Shown in pieces: positions 40,499 through 49,862 of a DNA stretch of 64,000 bases. The notes under the pieces were generated by a model. It was given only the letters and a program-made list of their open reading frames with translations, had not been told where the DNA came from and ran no database searches. The position numbers and the translations under genes were made by a program. The stretch's first letter is position 1, and each line of letters starts with the position of its first letter. This stretch comes from Persephonella sp964519345 (GTDB taxonomy: Bacteria; Aquificota; Aquificia; Aquificales; Hydrogenothermaceae), in the NCBI GenBank assembly GCA_964519345.1, contig CAZFKX010000022.1, positions 1 through 64,000 on the forward strand. Direction: 5' to 3'.

Positions 40499-43336
40499 GG
40501 CTGTGAAAACCTGTTCTTTTTTTGCTGACAGTATATCTGTCAGCTTGTTTATCATGTTTTTATCAAAAAGCAACTCTATTCTATCAGATTTAATACTTTT
40601 AATATCAAAACTTTTTGTTATTTTAGTCATTAAATCTGGATCAAAATCTGTATTGAAGAAAATCACAGATATAGGTTCTTTAAGCTCTATCTTTGTTATT
40701 CCTGTATTTTTGGAGATCTTTTTGAGCTTTGAGACCTCCAGATAAAGATTAAATGCTGAAGGGAGAACATCGTAAAAGTTTTCAAGATATTCTTTTAATC
40801 TGTCCAGTTCATCGATATCTGATATTTTTGAGACAGCCATATAGATATTCATTCTTTCCTGGGGATCTTTTATAAAATCTTCAGGTATATAACTCTCAAA
40901 ATCAACCTGGATTATGGGTTCTCTATCCTTGATATCCATCTCCTCATTTATAGCTTCCTTAAGTAGTTTTATATACATCTCGTAACCAACAGCTTTAATA
41001 TGTCCACTTTGTTCCACACCAAGAATATTACCAACACCTCTTATCTGCATATCTTCTAAAGATATTTTAAGTCCTGATCCGGGTCTTGTTAGTCTCATTA
41101 TTACATCAATTCTCTTTTCCGCATTTTCCGTTATTTTAGGTGGAAGAAGAAGATAACAGAAGGCTTGTACATTTCCCCTTCCAACCCTTCCTCTAAGGTG
41201 ATAAAGTTGAGCAAGTCCAAAAAGATCCGCTCTTTCAATTATAAGTGTGTTTGCTGTAGGGATATCAATACCTGTTTCTATTATTGATGTTGATACAAGT
41301 ATATCTATTTTTTTTTCAATAAAGTTGAGTATTACCTTTTCTATATCCTTAGGCTTCATCCTACCGTGGGCAATTCCAACTTCTGCATTTTTAAACATGG
41401 ATTTTAAATGATCAGCTCGGTTATATATGCTCTCAATTTTGTTGTGCAGGTAAAACACCTGCCCTCCCCTTTCCAATTCAAAACTAACAGCCTTTTTTAT
41501 TATATCCTCATTAAAAACGGATACAAAAGTTTTTGTCTCAACCCTCCCTTCAGGGGGTGTATTAATGACGGACATATCTTTAAGTCCTGAAAGTGCCATG
41601 TTTAATGTTCTTGGTATTGGTGTTGCAGTCATATAAAGAGTATCTATATCCTTTTTTAATGATCTAATTTTTTCTTTGGCTCTTACTCCAAATCTGTGTT
41701 CTTCATCAATAATAAGTAGTCCAAGATTTTTAAATCGGATTTTCTCATTTAATGCTTTATGCGTCCCTATCACTACATCAATCTTTCCCTCTTCAAGATC
41801 TTTTAATATTTTTTCAGTTTCTTTTTTCGATTTAAGCCTTGATAGGTTTTCAACTACAACACCGAAAGGCTCAAGTCTTTCTCTAAAATTTCTGTAATGC
41901 TGATATGATAAAACTGTTGTTGGAACAAGAACAACTGACTGTTTTCCATTAACAGCATTTATAAATACGGCTCTTATAGCAACCTCAGTTTTTCCAAATC
42001 CCACATCACCGCATATAATCCTCTCCATAGGTCTGTCTGAAGAAAGATCCTTTTTGATATCTTTTATGGCTTTTATCTGGTCAGGTGTTTCAATATAAGG
42101 AAATGATCTTTCGAAAGCATCAATAAGATCGTTCTGAACAACCAGAGGCTCTCTACTTATCTGTTTTCTTTCTGAATAGAGTTTTACCAGTTCAAATGCT
42201 ACCTTTTTTAGTGATTTTTTCACCTTTCTTTTTAGATTTCTCCATGAAGTTCCACCGATCTTATCAAGTGAAATGTTTCCAGATGATTTATATCTATGGA
42301 TCTTGTCAAAATGCAGATAGGAAACATACACTTTTTCATTATCTGCGTACTCAAGAATCATAAAATCGTACTTCTTTCCTCTTATTTCTCTGGTTTCTAT
42401 TCCTTTGAATATTCCAATTCCAAAATCCTCATGTATTATGTAATCTCCTTCCTTTATAGGTTCTATATCAAGATTAATCTTTTTAGATTCTTCAGGAATA
42501 AATGCAGTTTTTTCTTTTTTTAATACAACAGGCTGTCTTAACGGAAGTTTTATTATTTTAAAACTGTCGTCAATATGATCAGGATTAGTCAAATCAATGT
42601 TAGATCCATTTGAGTAAAATGAGATTTTTGGATGTTTAAACTTCTGTCTGTATATGTCCACTGTTATAATATCAAAACGATCTATCAAACTGGAGATTTT
42701 AACCGTATCTATATTTTTAAATTCTATATTTATGCCTTCTTTGTATCTAACAGGTTTGTCATAAAGCGGAAAAATCGTAAAAGAATCTATCTTTTTCCTT
42801 ATTTTAAGTTTTGATTTTAAGAATATAGACTCAATTAGATCACCAAAAAAGTCTATCTGAACAATACCGTAAAATGGTATATAAATAAAGATAAAACTTC
42901 CTTTTACTGAAAACTCGCCTTCGTTCTCTGGATTTTCTTCTTTTATATAACCAGATTCAATCAAATTTTCTATGAATAAATCCCTGTTTATCTCCATACC
43001 TGTTTTTAATTCAATAAGCCTTTTTTGAAAATTTTTATCAATAGCTATATCGAGACTTTTTTCCGTTGCTACCGCTATAAAATTTTTATTTTTTATTACT
43101 GAGGTTAAGAAAAGATTTCTTTTTATCTGTGATTCAATATCTACAGGGTCTGAACTTTCAGGTATCTCAAAAACCTTTGTTTTCTTTTTTAGAAAATCAA
43201 GGTAAGCTTTAATATCATTCAAAAATAGTTTTTGCCTTTTTTTGTCAGGTAAAATAATAATAGTTTTACTTTCTGGAAGATTCGCTGTTATGTATTCTGG
43301 ATAAGATCCTACTGCACCAAAAATTTTTTCTGTCAT
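40493..43336 (-). CDS. mfd: Transcription-repair coupling factor
   Basis: 947 residues, shorter than E. coli Mfd (1148) mainly through a reduced N-terminal UvrB-like part. The RNA polymerase-interacting domain is at about 290-360 (GDYIIHEDFGIGIFKGIETR). The translocase has Walker A ICGDVGFGKTEVA, DEEH (IIDEEHRFGV), TATPIPRTLN and LRGRVGRGNVQAFCYLL. The C-terminal TRCF domain is present. It removes stalled RNA polymerase and recruits UvrA. It is downstream of the lytic transglycosylase and psiE-like genes. Confidence 0.95.
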   Translation of the reverse strand: MTEKIFGAVGSYPEYITANLPESKTIIILPDKKRQKLFLNDIKAYLDFLKKKTKVFEIPESSDPVDIESQIKRNLFLTSVIKNKNFIAVATEKSLDIAIDKNFQKRLIELKTGMEINRDLFIENLIESGYIKEENPENEGEFSVKGSFIFIYIPFYGIVQIDFFGDLIESIFLKSKLKIRKKIDSFTIFPLYDKPVRYKEGINIEFKNIDTVKISSLIDRFDIITVDIYRQKFKHPKISFYSNGSNIDLTNPDHIDDSFKIIKLPLRQPVVLKKEKTAFIPEESKKINLDIEPIKEGDYIIHEDFGIGIFKGIETREIRGKKYDFMILEYADNEKVYVSYLHFDKIHRYKSSGNISLDKIGGTSWRNLKRKVKKSLKKVAFELVKLYSERKQISREPLVVQNDLIDAFERSFPYIETPDQIKAIKDIKKDLSSDRPMERIICGDVGFGKTEVAIRAVFINAVNGKQSVVLVPTTVLSYQHYRNFRERLEPFGVVVENLSRLKSKKETEKILKDLEEGKIDVVIGTHKALNEKIRFKNLGLLIIDEEHRFGVRAKEKIRSLKKDIDTLYMTATPIPRTLNMALSGLKDMSVINTPPEGRVETKTFVSVFNEDIIKKAVSFELERGGQVFYLHNKIESIYNRADHLKSMFKNAEVGIAHGRMKPKDIEKVILNFIEKKIDILVSTSIIETGIDIPTANTLIIERADLFGLAQLYHLRGRVGRGNVQAFCYLLLPPKITENAEKRIDVIMRLTRPGSGLKISLEDMQIRGVGNILGVEQSGHIKAVGYEMYIKLLKEAINEEMDIKDREPIIQVDFESYIPEDFIKDPQERMNIYMAVSKISDIDELDRLKEYLENFYDVLPSAFNLYLEVSKLKKISKNTGITKIELKEPISVIFFNTDFDPDLMTKITKSFDIKSIKSDRIELLFDKNMINKLTDILSAKKEQVFTAL

Positions 43337-43340
43337 AAGT

Positions 43341-43859
43341 TTATCTTTTCTTTGCCTTTACAACTCTTTTTGTTTTGACTTTTTCATGTTTAGGTTTATG
43401 TTTAAGCTCAAAATGTTCTTCGGATATAAATATATATTTAGGAACATAGTAGATTAAAGCAAGTACAAATGTTAAAATCCCTATGCCAACGAAATCCATA
43501 GGTTTAAAATGAGGAGCTTTTATAATTATTTCCCTCAAGACAGCTATTAGAGTTGTTTTTATCATAAGTGATGTGTCTATTCTCCTTTCCTTAAGATAAA
43601 CAATAGTAAGTCTAAAAAGCTCAATCAGTATAAAAAGATATATAAATTTTGGTATTAGATCATATACCTTTACTTTTTCTTTCATAAGGGCAGTGGCTAT
43701 ATCGTGTAGAGCATATATGCTCAGGATGAAAAGTAAGATAATCAGGAAAAAAACTATAATATCTTCAATAAATTCAAGAGCATCACCAAGTTTTCTATGT
43801 ATTTTGTGTGGTTCAATCAGTGCGAGAAGTTTTTTCTTCATCTCAGCTTCCAGCTCCAA
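43341..43859 (-). CDS. PsiE-family membrane protein
   Basis: 172 residues. Four predicted membrane helices (about 30-52, 68-85, 97-115, 122-140) with ALEFIEDIIVFFLIILLFILS, YIFLFILIELFRLTIVYLKERRID and LIAVLREIIIKAPHF, matching the phosphate-starvation-inducible PsiE family. The C-terminus is strongly basic (KHEKVKTKRVVKAKKR). Function unknown. It overlaps the upstream transglycosylase gene by 17 nt. Confidence 0.75.
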   Translation of the reverse strand: MELEAEMKKKLLALIEPHKIHRKLGDALEFIEDIIVFFLIILLFILSIYALHDIATALMKEKVKVYDLIPKFIYLFILIELFRLTIVYLKERRIDTSLMIKTTLIAVLREIIIKAPHFKPMDFVGIGILTFVLALIYYVPKYIFISEEHFELKHKPKHEKVKTKRVVKAKKR

Positions 43860-45405
43860 CCCTTTTGATAATCGTTAATTTTTGACCTATGACGATAATA
43901 TTTGATGAAAGCCTGTTCCACTTCATAATGTCTGAGACTCTAACTCCATACTTTTTTGCTATCTTTATAAGGGTATCTCCAGGTTTTACTCTGTAAAATA
44001 TATATTTTACTGTAGGTTTCCTCTTTTTAACCCTTTTTTTCAGGTATGCTACATTTCTGGGAACTATATGGGGATCTCTTACATTTAAATTTCTGACCTT
44101 CTTATATATAACTATTCTCTGATTGGGATATATAAACTTATCTATCTTATTCCATTTTTTTATAGCTTTTACAGAAACCTTGAATTTTTTTGCGATTTTC
44201 CCGAGTGTATCTCCTTTTTTGACCTTATAAACTATGCCTTTGGGCGTGTAGATTATATCTTCTGAAAGGTCAAGTACTTTATCTGTGTAATCAGGATATG
44301 CCTCAATGTATGAGGGAACTTTTAGAACCGTTCCTTTGAGTATTGTACCGCTGTCAAGATCATTTATCTTTTTTAAGTATGAAACTGTCGTCCCAAACCT
44401 TTTAGCTATCAGATAAAGGCTGTCTCCTTTTTTTACGGTGTACTCTTTCAAGGCTTTATATTTAATAACAGGCGATTTTTCAAGTGCAACTTCAACAGTT
44501 TCTTTATAACCTTCAGGAATATACAGATTGTATTCCCCCCCATCTGGAGGTGTTACACCTTTCTTTAAATGAGGATTCATCTTTTTCAGTCTGGAAAGAG
44601 AAATTCCTGTAAGTTCTGATATATAAAGGAGAGATACAGGTTTTCTTATCTTCACTATATCAAAATGGACTGTCTCATAATCAAAATGTTCCTTTTTAAG
44701 GATCTCTTTAACAACAGAAACAGCAGCAAGGAAGTTTGGTATATAATTTCTTGTTTCCTTTGAAAGATACTCATCTATATCCCAGAAATTTATCCCACCA
44801 TACTTGTTTATCTTTCTTATTATATTTCCTTCACCAGTATTGTAACTCGCAAGGGCAAGCATCCAGTCATCAAATATATGATACAGATCTTTTAGGTAAA
44901 ATGCTGCTGCTATAGTTGATTTTTCTACATCATATCTTTCATCTATCCATTTGTTTATTCTGAGTCCGTACATTCTACCAGTCTGAGGCATAAACTGCCA
45001 CAACCCTGCTGCACCGGCAGGAGATCTTGCTTTTATATTGAATCTGCTTTCAATAATCGGAAGAAATATAAGTTCGTCTGGAATCATATGCTTTTCAAAT
45101 ATTTTTTTTATAAGAGGTATATACGGCTTACCTCTCTCAACATATTTCTTTAGCTGATTAAAGCCTTTTGTTTTAAAAAAATGGATTCTCTCATTGATAT
45201 CGGCTTTTTCTGTAAAATCCATCTTAAGACTAAGATTTATCTTTCCTTTTGATCTTTCAAAGGTTAAAGCCGCGTCTGATGCATCTATTGCGATCGCTAT
45301 AATAACGCCAATATCTTCAGGATTCAGATACTTATCTTCCGTCCTACTGAATGCAGAACTGATCAACAAAAAAATTCCCAGCACTATGCTTACTGGAATT
45401 CCCAT
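43843..45405 (-). CDS. Membrane-bound lytic murein transglycosylase with three LysM domains (MltD-like)
   Basis: 520 residues from ATG 45405 (AGGTG 6 nt upstream; a GTG at 45414 is possible). Signal peptide GIPVSIVLGIFLLISSAFS, then an SLT domain with the catalytic Glu in PLIESRFNIKARSPAGAAGLWQ and ALASYNTGEGNI. Three LysM repeats follow (YTVKKGDSLYLIAKRFG, YKVKKGDTLGKIAKKFK, YRVKPGDTLIKIAKKYG) for peptidoglycan binding. Cleaves glycan strands to anhydro-muropeptides during wall remodelling. Architecture matches MltD. Confidence 0.92.
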   Translation of the reverse strand: MGIPVSIVLGIFLLISSAFSRTEDKYLNPEDIGVIIAIAIDASDAALTFERSKGKINLSLKMDFTEKADINERIHFFKTKGFNQLKKYVERGKPYIPLIKKIFEKHMIPDELIFLPIIESRFNIKARSPAGAAGLWQFMPQTGRMYGLRINKWIDERYDVEKSTIAAAFYLKDLYHIFDDWMLALASYNTGEGNIIRKINKYGGINFWDIDEYLSKETRNYIPNFLAAVSVVKEILKKEHFDYETVHFDIVKIRKPVSLLYISELTGISLSRLKKMNPHLKKGVTPPDGGEYNLYIPEGYKETVEVALEKSPVIKYKALKEYTVKKGDSLYLIAKRFGTTVSYLKKINDLDSGTILKGTVLKVPSYIEAYPDYTDKVLDLSEDIIYTPKGIVYKVKKGDTLGKIAKKFKVSVKAIKKWNKIDKFIYPNQRIVIYKKVRNLNVRDPHIVPRNVAYLKKRVKKRKPTVKYIFYRVKPGDTLIKIAKKYGVRVSDIMKWNRLSSNIIVIGQKLTIIKRVGAGS

Positions 45406-45438
45406 TAATAACACCTATAATATTTTAATAGAGTTCTA

Positions 45439-46380
45439 ATGATTATAATACATAAAAGGGTTGAGAATTTGAAGTATGTTTTTGGTCCAGTAAAATCAAG
45501 AAGATTTGGTCTTTCACTTGGTATAGACCTATCTCCTGAGGCAAAAAGCTGTAATTTCGACTGTCTATATTGTGAACTAAAAAAAAGACCGCCTGTTAAC
45601 AGTATCCAAAAAGAACCTTCTGTTGATCAGATAATAGAGGAGGTTGAAAAATATCTGAAAGAGAATTCTTATCCTGATGTTATAACAGTTACGTCAAATG
45701 GAGAACCGACTCTTTTTTCAGATCTTGAAACTCTTGTAAGCAGTCTCAACCTTATAAAAGGAAGAAGTAAAACATTAATCCTTACTAATGGTTCTACCAT
45801 TTACAGGACTGATATACAGAAGATCTTAAAAAATTTCGATATAGTAAAGGTTTCTATAGATTCTGTAAAAGAAAAAACGTTCAAAAAGATAGACAGACCT
45901 TTAAAGGGTATATCTGTCTCAAATATTGTAGAAGGACTAAAGGATTTTAGAAGAATATACAATGGCGAGCTTGTGATAGAGGTTATGGTTCTGGAAGGGA
46001 TTAATGACTCAAAAGAAGAGATGAGTGAGATTGCTAAAGTCCTTAAGGATATTAAGCCTGACAGGATAGACTTAGGAACGGTTGATAGACCGCCAGCTTA
46101 TAATGTTAAACCTGTATCTGATATTAAACTCTTTGAACTTTCTGAAGAATTTTATGGTTTTAATATAAATGTGGTTACGAGGGATAAAGATAGTATTTTG
46201 GAAAAAAGAAAGCTGACGGAAGAGCAGATAATAAAAACATTAAAAAGAAGACCTTTTACATATTCTGACATAGAAAGTATATTTGATAGAGAGACAGCTC
46301 AAAAAACGTACGCAATGCTGAAAAAAGGTATCTTAAAAACTAAAAATGTGGGATCTGTTGTATTTGTGTACAGCGATTAG
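45439..46380 (+). CDS. Radical SAM protein, COG0731-type
   Basis: 313 residues. It opens YVFGPVKSRRFGLSLGIDL, then the cluster motif CNFDCLYC (Cx3Cx2C), VTSNGEPTLF and ILTNGSTIYR. The C-terminal 80 residues look like a small winged-helix (TEEQIIKTLKRRPFTYSDIESIF). Relatives are the wyosine-base TYW1-like radical SAM group, but bacterial members are uncharacterised. It is divergent from the transglycosylase gene. Confidence 0.82.
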   Translation: MIIIHKRVENLKYVFGPVKSRRFGLSLGIDLSPEAKSCNFDCLYCELKKRPPVNSIQKEPSVDQIIEEVEKYLKENSYPDVITVTSNGEPTLFSDLETLVSSLNLIKGRSKTLILTNGSTIYRTDIQKILKNFDIVKVSIDSVKEKTFKKIDRPLKGISVSNIVEGLKDFRRIYNGELVIEVMVLEGINDSKEEMSEIAKVLKDIKPDRIDLGTVDRPPAYNVKPVSDIKLFELSEEFYGFNINVVTRDKDSILEKRKLTEEQIIKTLKRRPFTYSDIESIFDRETAQKTYAMLKKGILKTKNVGSVVFVYSD

Positions 46381-46455
46381 ATTTTTCTTGAATTAGATCT
46401 TTGCCGTTCATATATTTAAAAGTAGAGAAAAACAGTATAACAAGGAGGGTTTGAG

Positions 46456-46893
46456 ATGAATTTCGAAAAGTATGTGGCAAATGGAAATCTTTTTTTAAAA
46501 GAGCTTGCTGAGGAACTTGGTGTTCCTGGTGATAAGGATAGAGCAGGGAGGGTTTTAAGAGCTGTTTTACATGCTTTAAGAAGGAGATTAACACCTGAAG
46601 AGTTTCTTGATCTTCTTGCTCAGTTACCTATGTGTATAAAAGCTATAGCTGTTGATGGATGGAGAATAACTGACAGCCCCGACAAATCTATAAAACATGT
46701 TGAAGATCTTATTCATGCTGTAATGGAGGAGGATAGAAGAACTGCAGCAAGGGATTTGGGAAATGAGCAACATGCTAAAGAAGCTATAAAGGCTGTAATA
46801 AGGGTAATAAAAAGACATGTATCAGACGGCGAAATAAAAGATGTAGAAGCAGAACTTCCCAAACAGTTGAGAGAATTTATAGAAGAAGCTTAA
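46456..46893 (+). CDS. DUF2267 family protein
   Basis: This 145-residue all-helical protein shows the two-half DUF2267 pattern: ELGVPGDKDRAGRVLRAVLHALRRRLTPEEFLDLLAQLPMCIKAI and later AIKAVIRVIKRHVSDGEIKDVEAELPKQLREF. Members are often stress- or envelope-related, but no function is known. AAGGAGGG precedes ATG 46456. Confidence 0.85.
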   Translation: MNFEKYVANGNLFLKELAEELGVPGDKDRAGRVLRAVLHALRRRLTPEEFLDLLAQLPMCIKAIAVDGWRITDSPDKSIKHVEDLIHAVMEEDRRTAARDLGNEQHAKEAIKAVIRVIKRHVSDGEIKDVEAELPKQLREFIEEA

Positions 46894-46907
46894 TCTAAAT
46901 TACAGCT

Positions 46908-48272
46908 TTAAATTTCTGTAACAGCTTTTATACTGTCTATCATACAGTCTAAAAAGTAATTAAGTTCCTTTTCTGTTATGATAAGGGGAGGCATAATAAC
47001 CATAACATCTCCAAGGGGTCTTACCCATATTCCCCTTTTTATCATCTCCTTTGCTACCTTAAATCCTATCCTGTCTCCATATGGATATGGCTTCATCTCT
47101 TTCTTATCCTTAACAAGCTCAATTCCTGCCATAAATCCATACTGCCTCACATCCCCAACATGTTTGAGATTCCAAAACTCTTTTAATCTTTCTTCAAGCT
47201 GCTTTATTCTGGGTTTTAATTTTTTTAAGGTCTGTTCCTCTTCAAAAACCTCAAGATTTGCTATCGCAACACTACATGCCAGAGGATTTCCAGTATATGT
47301 ATGTCCGTGATAAAAATGCTTTGCCTCTCCAAACTCACCTAAGAACTCATTGAATATCTCATCTGTTACAAGGGTTGCTGCAAGAGGTAAATATCCTCCA
47401 GTTATACCTTTACCTAATGCCATTATATCAGGTTCTATACCTTCTTTTTCTGAAGCGAACATATATCCTGTCCTTCCAAATCCTGTTGCAACTTCATCAA
47501 CGATCATAAGTAGATTATACTCATCACATAATCTTCTTACCTCTTTAAGATAACCTTTTGGAAATGGTAAGATACCAGCAGCTCCCTGTACGCCAGCCTC
47601 TAAAACAAAGGCTGCAATTTCCTGATGATTTTTAAATATAAATTGTTCAATTTCCTCAATTAATAGTTTTGTTGTATCATACTCAAGAGCTTTATCCCTA
47701 CCTGCTATTTTAACAGCCTCAAGATATGGAGAGGGCATTTTATAAACGTCAAACAGTAGAGGCTTGTATTTCTCGTGAAATATGTTTATACCACCAACAC
47801 TAACGCTGCCTATCGTATCCCCGTGATAAGCTTCGGAAAGTGTAACAAACTTATTTTTCTGTTTTTCTCCCTTATTATGCCAGTAATGGTATGCTATTTT
47901 TATAGCTATTTCCATAGCTTCAGCACCATCTTCACTGTAAAATACTTTTTTAAGTTTTGGAGGTGCTACATCTATTAAATTTTTTGCAAATACGACAGCA
48001 GGAACATTTGAAGCACCAAGAGTTGTAAAATGTGCTATTTTATCTATCTGATCTTTCAATGCTTTATTCAGTTTTGGGTGGTTGTGTCCATGAACGTTAC
48101 ACCATAATGATGAAACACCGTCAAGATATTTATTCCCGTAAATATCGTATATATAAACTCCCTCTCCTTTTTCTACTATTATATTCTCCTCTTCCCTGTA
48201 AACCTTCATCTGAGTAAAAGGATGCCAGAAAAATTCCTTATCCCATTCTTCTAAATACTTTCTTTTCAGCAT
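46908..48272 (-). CDS. bioA: Adenosylmethionine-8-amino-7-oxononanoate aminotransferase
   Basis: This 454-residue fold-type I PLP aminotransferase has FWHPFTQMKVY at the start, SSLWCNVHGHNHP, FYSEDGAEAMEIAIKIA, SEAYHGDTIGSVSVGG and the PLP Lys in ALGKGITGGYLPLAATL. These mark BioA, which makes 7,8-diaminopelargonate for biotin. No other bio gene is in the window. It starts 7 nt inside the cheR 3' end. Confidence 0.94.
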   Translation of the reverse strand: MLKRKYLEEWDKEFFWHPFTQMKVYREEENIIVEKGEGVYIYDIYGNKYLDGVSSLWCNVHGHNHPKLNKALKDQIDKIAHFTTLGASNVPAVVFAKNLIDVAPPKLKKVFYSEDGAEAMEIAIKIAYHYWHNKGEKQKNKFVTLSEAYHGDTIGSVSVGGINIFHEKYKPLLFDVYKMPSPYLEAVKIAGRDKALEYDTTKLLIEEIEQFIFKNHQEIAAFVLEAGVQGAAGILPFPKGYLKEVRRLCDEYNLLMIVDEVATGFGRTGYMFASEKEGIEPDIMALGKGITGGYLPLAATLVTDEIFNEFLGEFGEAKHFYHGHTYTGNPLACSVAIANLEVFEEEQTLKKLKPRIKQLEERLKEFWNLKHVGDVRQYGFMAGIELVKDKKEMKPYPYGDRIGFKVAKEMIKRGIWVRPLGDVMVIMPPLIITEKELNYFLDCMIDSIKAVTEI

Positions 48273-49084
48273 TGTCTTCCCTCTTTACGTTTTATGTATA
48301 TATAACTTCCTTTTTTAAACTCTCTTTCAAATTGCCCAATATCTTTTACAGTATCAGCATGACCTAAAACAAGTATCCCATTTTCTTTTAAAAGCCTGTA
48401 AAAAATTTCCATAGCTTTTTGCTTATAAGATTCGCTGAAGTAAATAAAAAGATTTCTACAAAGAATAATCTCAAATTTGCCAAGTGTGAAAATTCTATCA
48501 GAAAAAAGATTTATATTTATAAACTTTACATAGTTTCTATATAGATCTTTAATGCTGAATTTGTTACCGTCTATCTTATTAAAGAATCTATTCAGAGTAT
48601 CATTATCAACATTCATCACACTTCTGAAAGAAAATATACCTTTATTTGCCCTTTCAATAGCTTCTTTATTTATATCACAGCCGATTATCTCGAATCTTGA
48701 CAGATCAAGATTTCTTTCAAGAAGATATATTAAAAGGGAATAAACCTCCTCACCTGAAGATGAAGGAATGGAAAGTATTCTTACTTCATTTTTCTTTTCC
48801 TTTAAGATTTCATATATAATCTCAAAATGGTGTTTTTCCCTGAAAAAGTAAGTCTCATTAACTGTAAGAAAGTCAATTAGTTTTTGGAGAAGAAAACTAC
48901 TGTTTTCTAAAGCTTTTAAAAAAGAACTACAGTCTTTGAATCCCTGTTTTTTAAGAAAGCTGTCTATCTTTCTTTTTGCAATATCTCTCTTGGTTTTAAA
49001 AATTATTCCTGTTTCCAAATGAAAAAGATCCAGAACCTGATCATAACATTCATTAAAAGCAAATCTGTCTATTAAGTTTGTCAT
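48266..49084 (-). CDS. cheR: CheR-type chemotaxis receptor methyltransferase
   Basis: 272 residues. The N-terminal helical CheR domain (about 1-75) and SAM-binding domain: VNETYFFREKHHFEII, LSIPSSSGEEVYSLLIYL, GCDINKEAIERANKG and EIILCRNLFIYFSE. It methylates glutamates on chemoreceptors. No other chemotaxis or flagellar gene is close, so a stand-alone role in another signalling pathway is possible. It overlaps bioA by 7 nt. Confidence 0.9.
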   Translation of the reverse strand: MTNLIDRFAFNECYDQVLDLFHLETGIIFKTKRDIAKRKIDSFLKKQGFKDCSSFLKALENSSFLLQKLIDFLTVNETYFFREKHHFEIIYEILKEKKNEVRILSIPSSSGEEVYSLLIYLLERNLDLSRFEIIGCDINKEAIERANKGIFSFRSVMNVDNDTLNRFFNKIDGNKFSIKDLYRNYVKFININLFSDRIFTLGKFEIILCRNLFIYFSESYKQKAMEIFYRLLKENGILVLGHADTVKDIGQFEREFKKGSYIYIKRKEGRQC

Positions 49085-49145
49085 AAAAAACCCTTAAAAG
49101 AAATGTTTGAATTTAGTTCAAAAATTATACAACAGGGAGATATAA

Positions 49146-49782
49146 ATGGAAGTAGAAGATAAAGATCTTTTTTTTTCAAATAAAAACTCCATATGTATCG
49201 CTTAAGTTAGGATGGATATTAAATTCAGGTTTTCTGAAAGGAGAATCAGAATATCTGGTAGGAACGGAAGAAATAGTTAAGGATAAAGAAAACCCTTTAG
49301 TTTATCTTAATAAAGTCAAATGGGCAGTATTTAATGGAAAAGAAGGAAAGAGGATCACAGATTATTACAACTGGATTTCTCCCCTTGGTCTTGTAAAAGG
49401 TCAGTCTGATTTTTTCAGAGTAACGATGGAAAAAAAAGAGGCTCTCTTTACACTTGAAGGTAAAAAAACAGAGTGGTTTGATAAAATAAGGGATAGAGGA
49501 GCTTTAACAGGAGAAAGTAAATTTTTCTGGGGTAAGAAGAACGGTTTTTATGCTCTGTACCATATAGAAACAGGAGAAAAACTTACTCCTGATTTTAAAT
49601 CTTCAGTTATGGCAGGAGCCGTATTAGGAAATTCAAATTATGTTGTTGGAAGCTATGGAAATGAGATATTTTTTATTTATGATATAAAAACAGGTAGAAA
49701 AGTGTCTTCAGATTTTGATGAAGGAAAACTTATAAGCATATTAAAAAAAGAAGATCTGGAATCAGAGATATTTGGGTTATAG
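49146..49782 (+). pseudogene. Unknown gene interrupted by a +1 shift in a T9 tract
   Basis: GGGAG precedes ATG 49146. Frame 1 runs MEVEDKDLFF, then ends after nine codons beyond a run of nine T (49168-49176). If one T is removed, the frame continues without a stop (FQIKTPYVSLKLGWILN... VYLNKVKWAVFNGKEG) into the open frame that includes ATG 49426 and stops at 49782: about 211 residues. The sequence reads as repeated beta-hairpins such as VKWAVFNGKEGKRITDYY and FFWGKKNGFYALYHIETGEKLT. No family recognised. Sequencing error, phase variation, slippage or true decay are all possible. Confidence 0.65.
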
Positions 49783-49862
49783 TTTAAAAGATAAAAAAAA
49801 GAGTTATATTTAAGATTAAAAGATTTTTATCTGCCTTCTGCTTAAATAATTATGGTAAAAAA

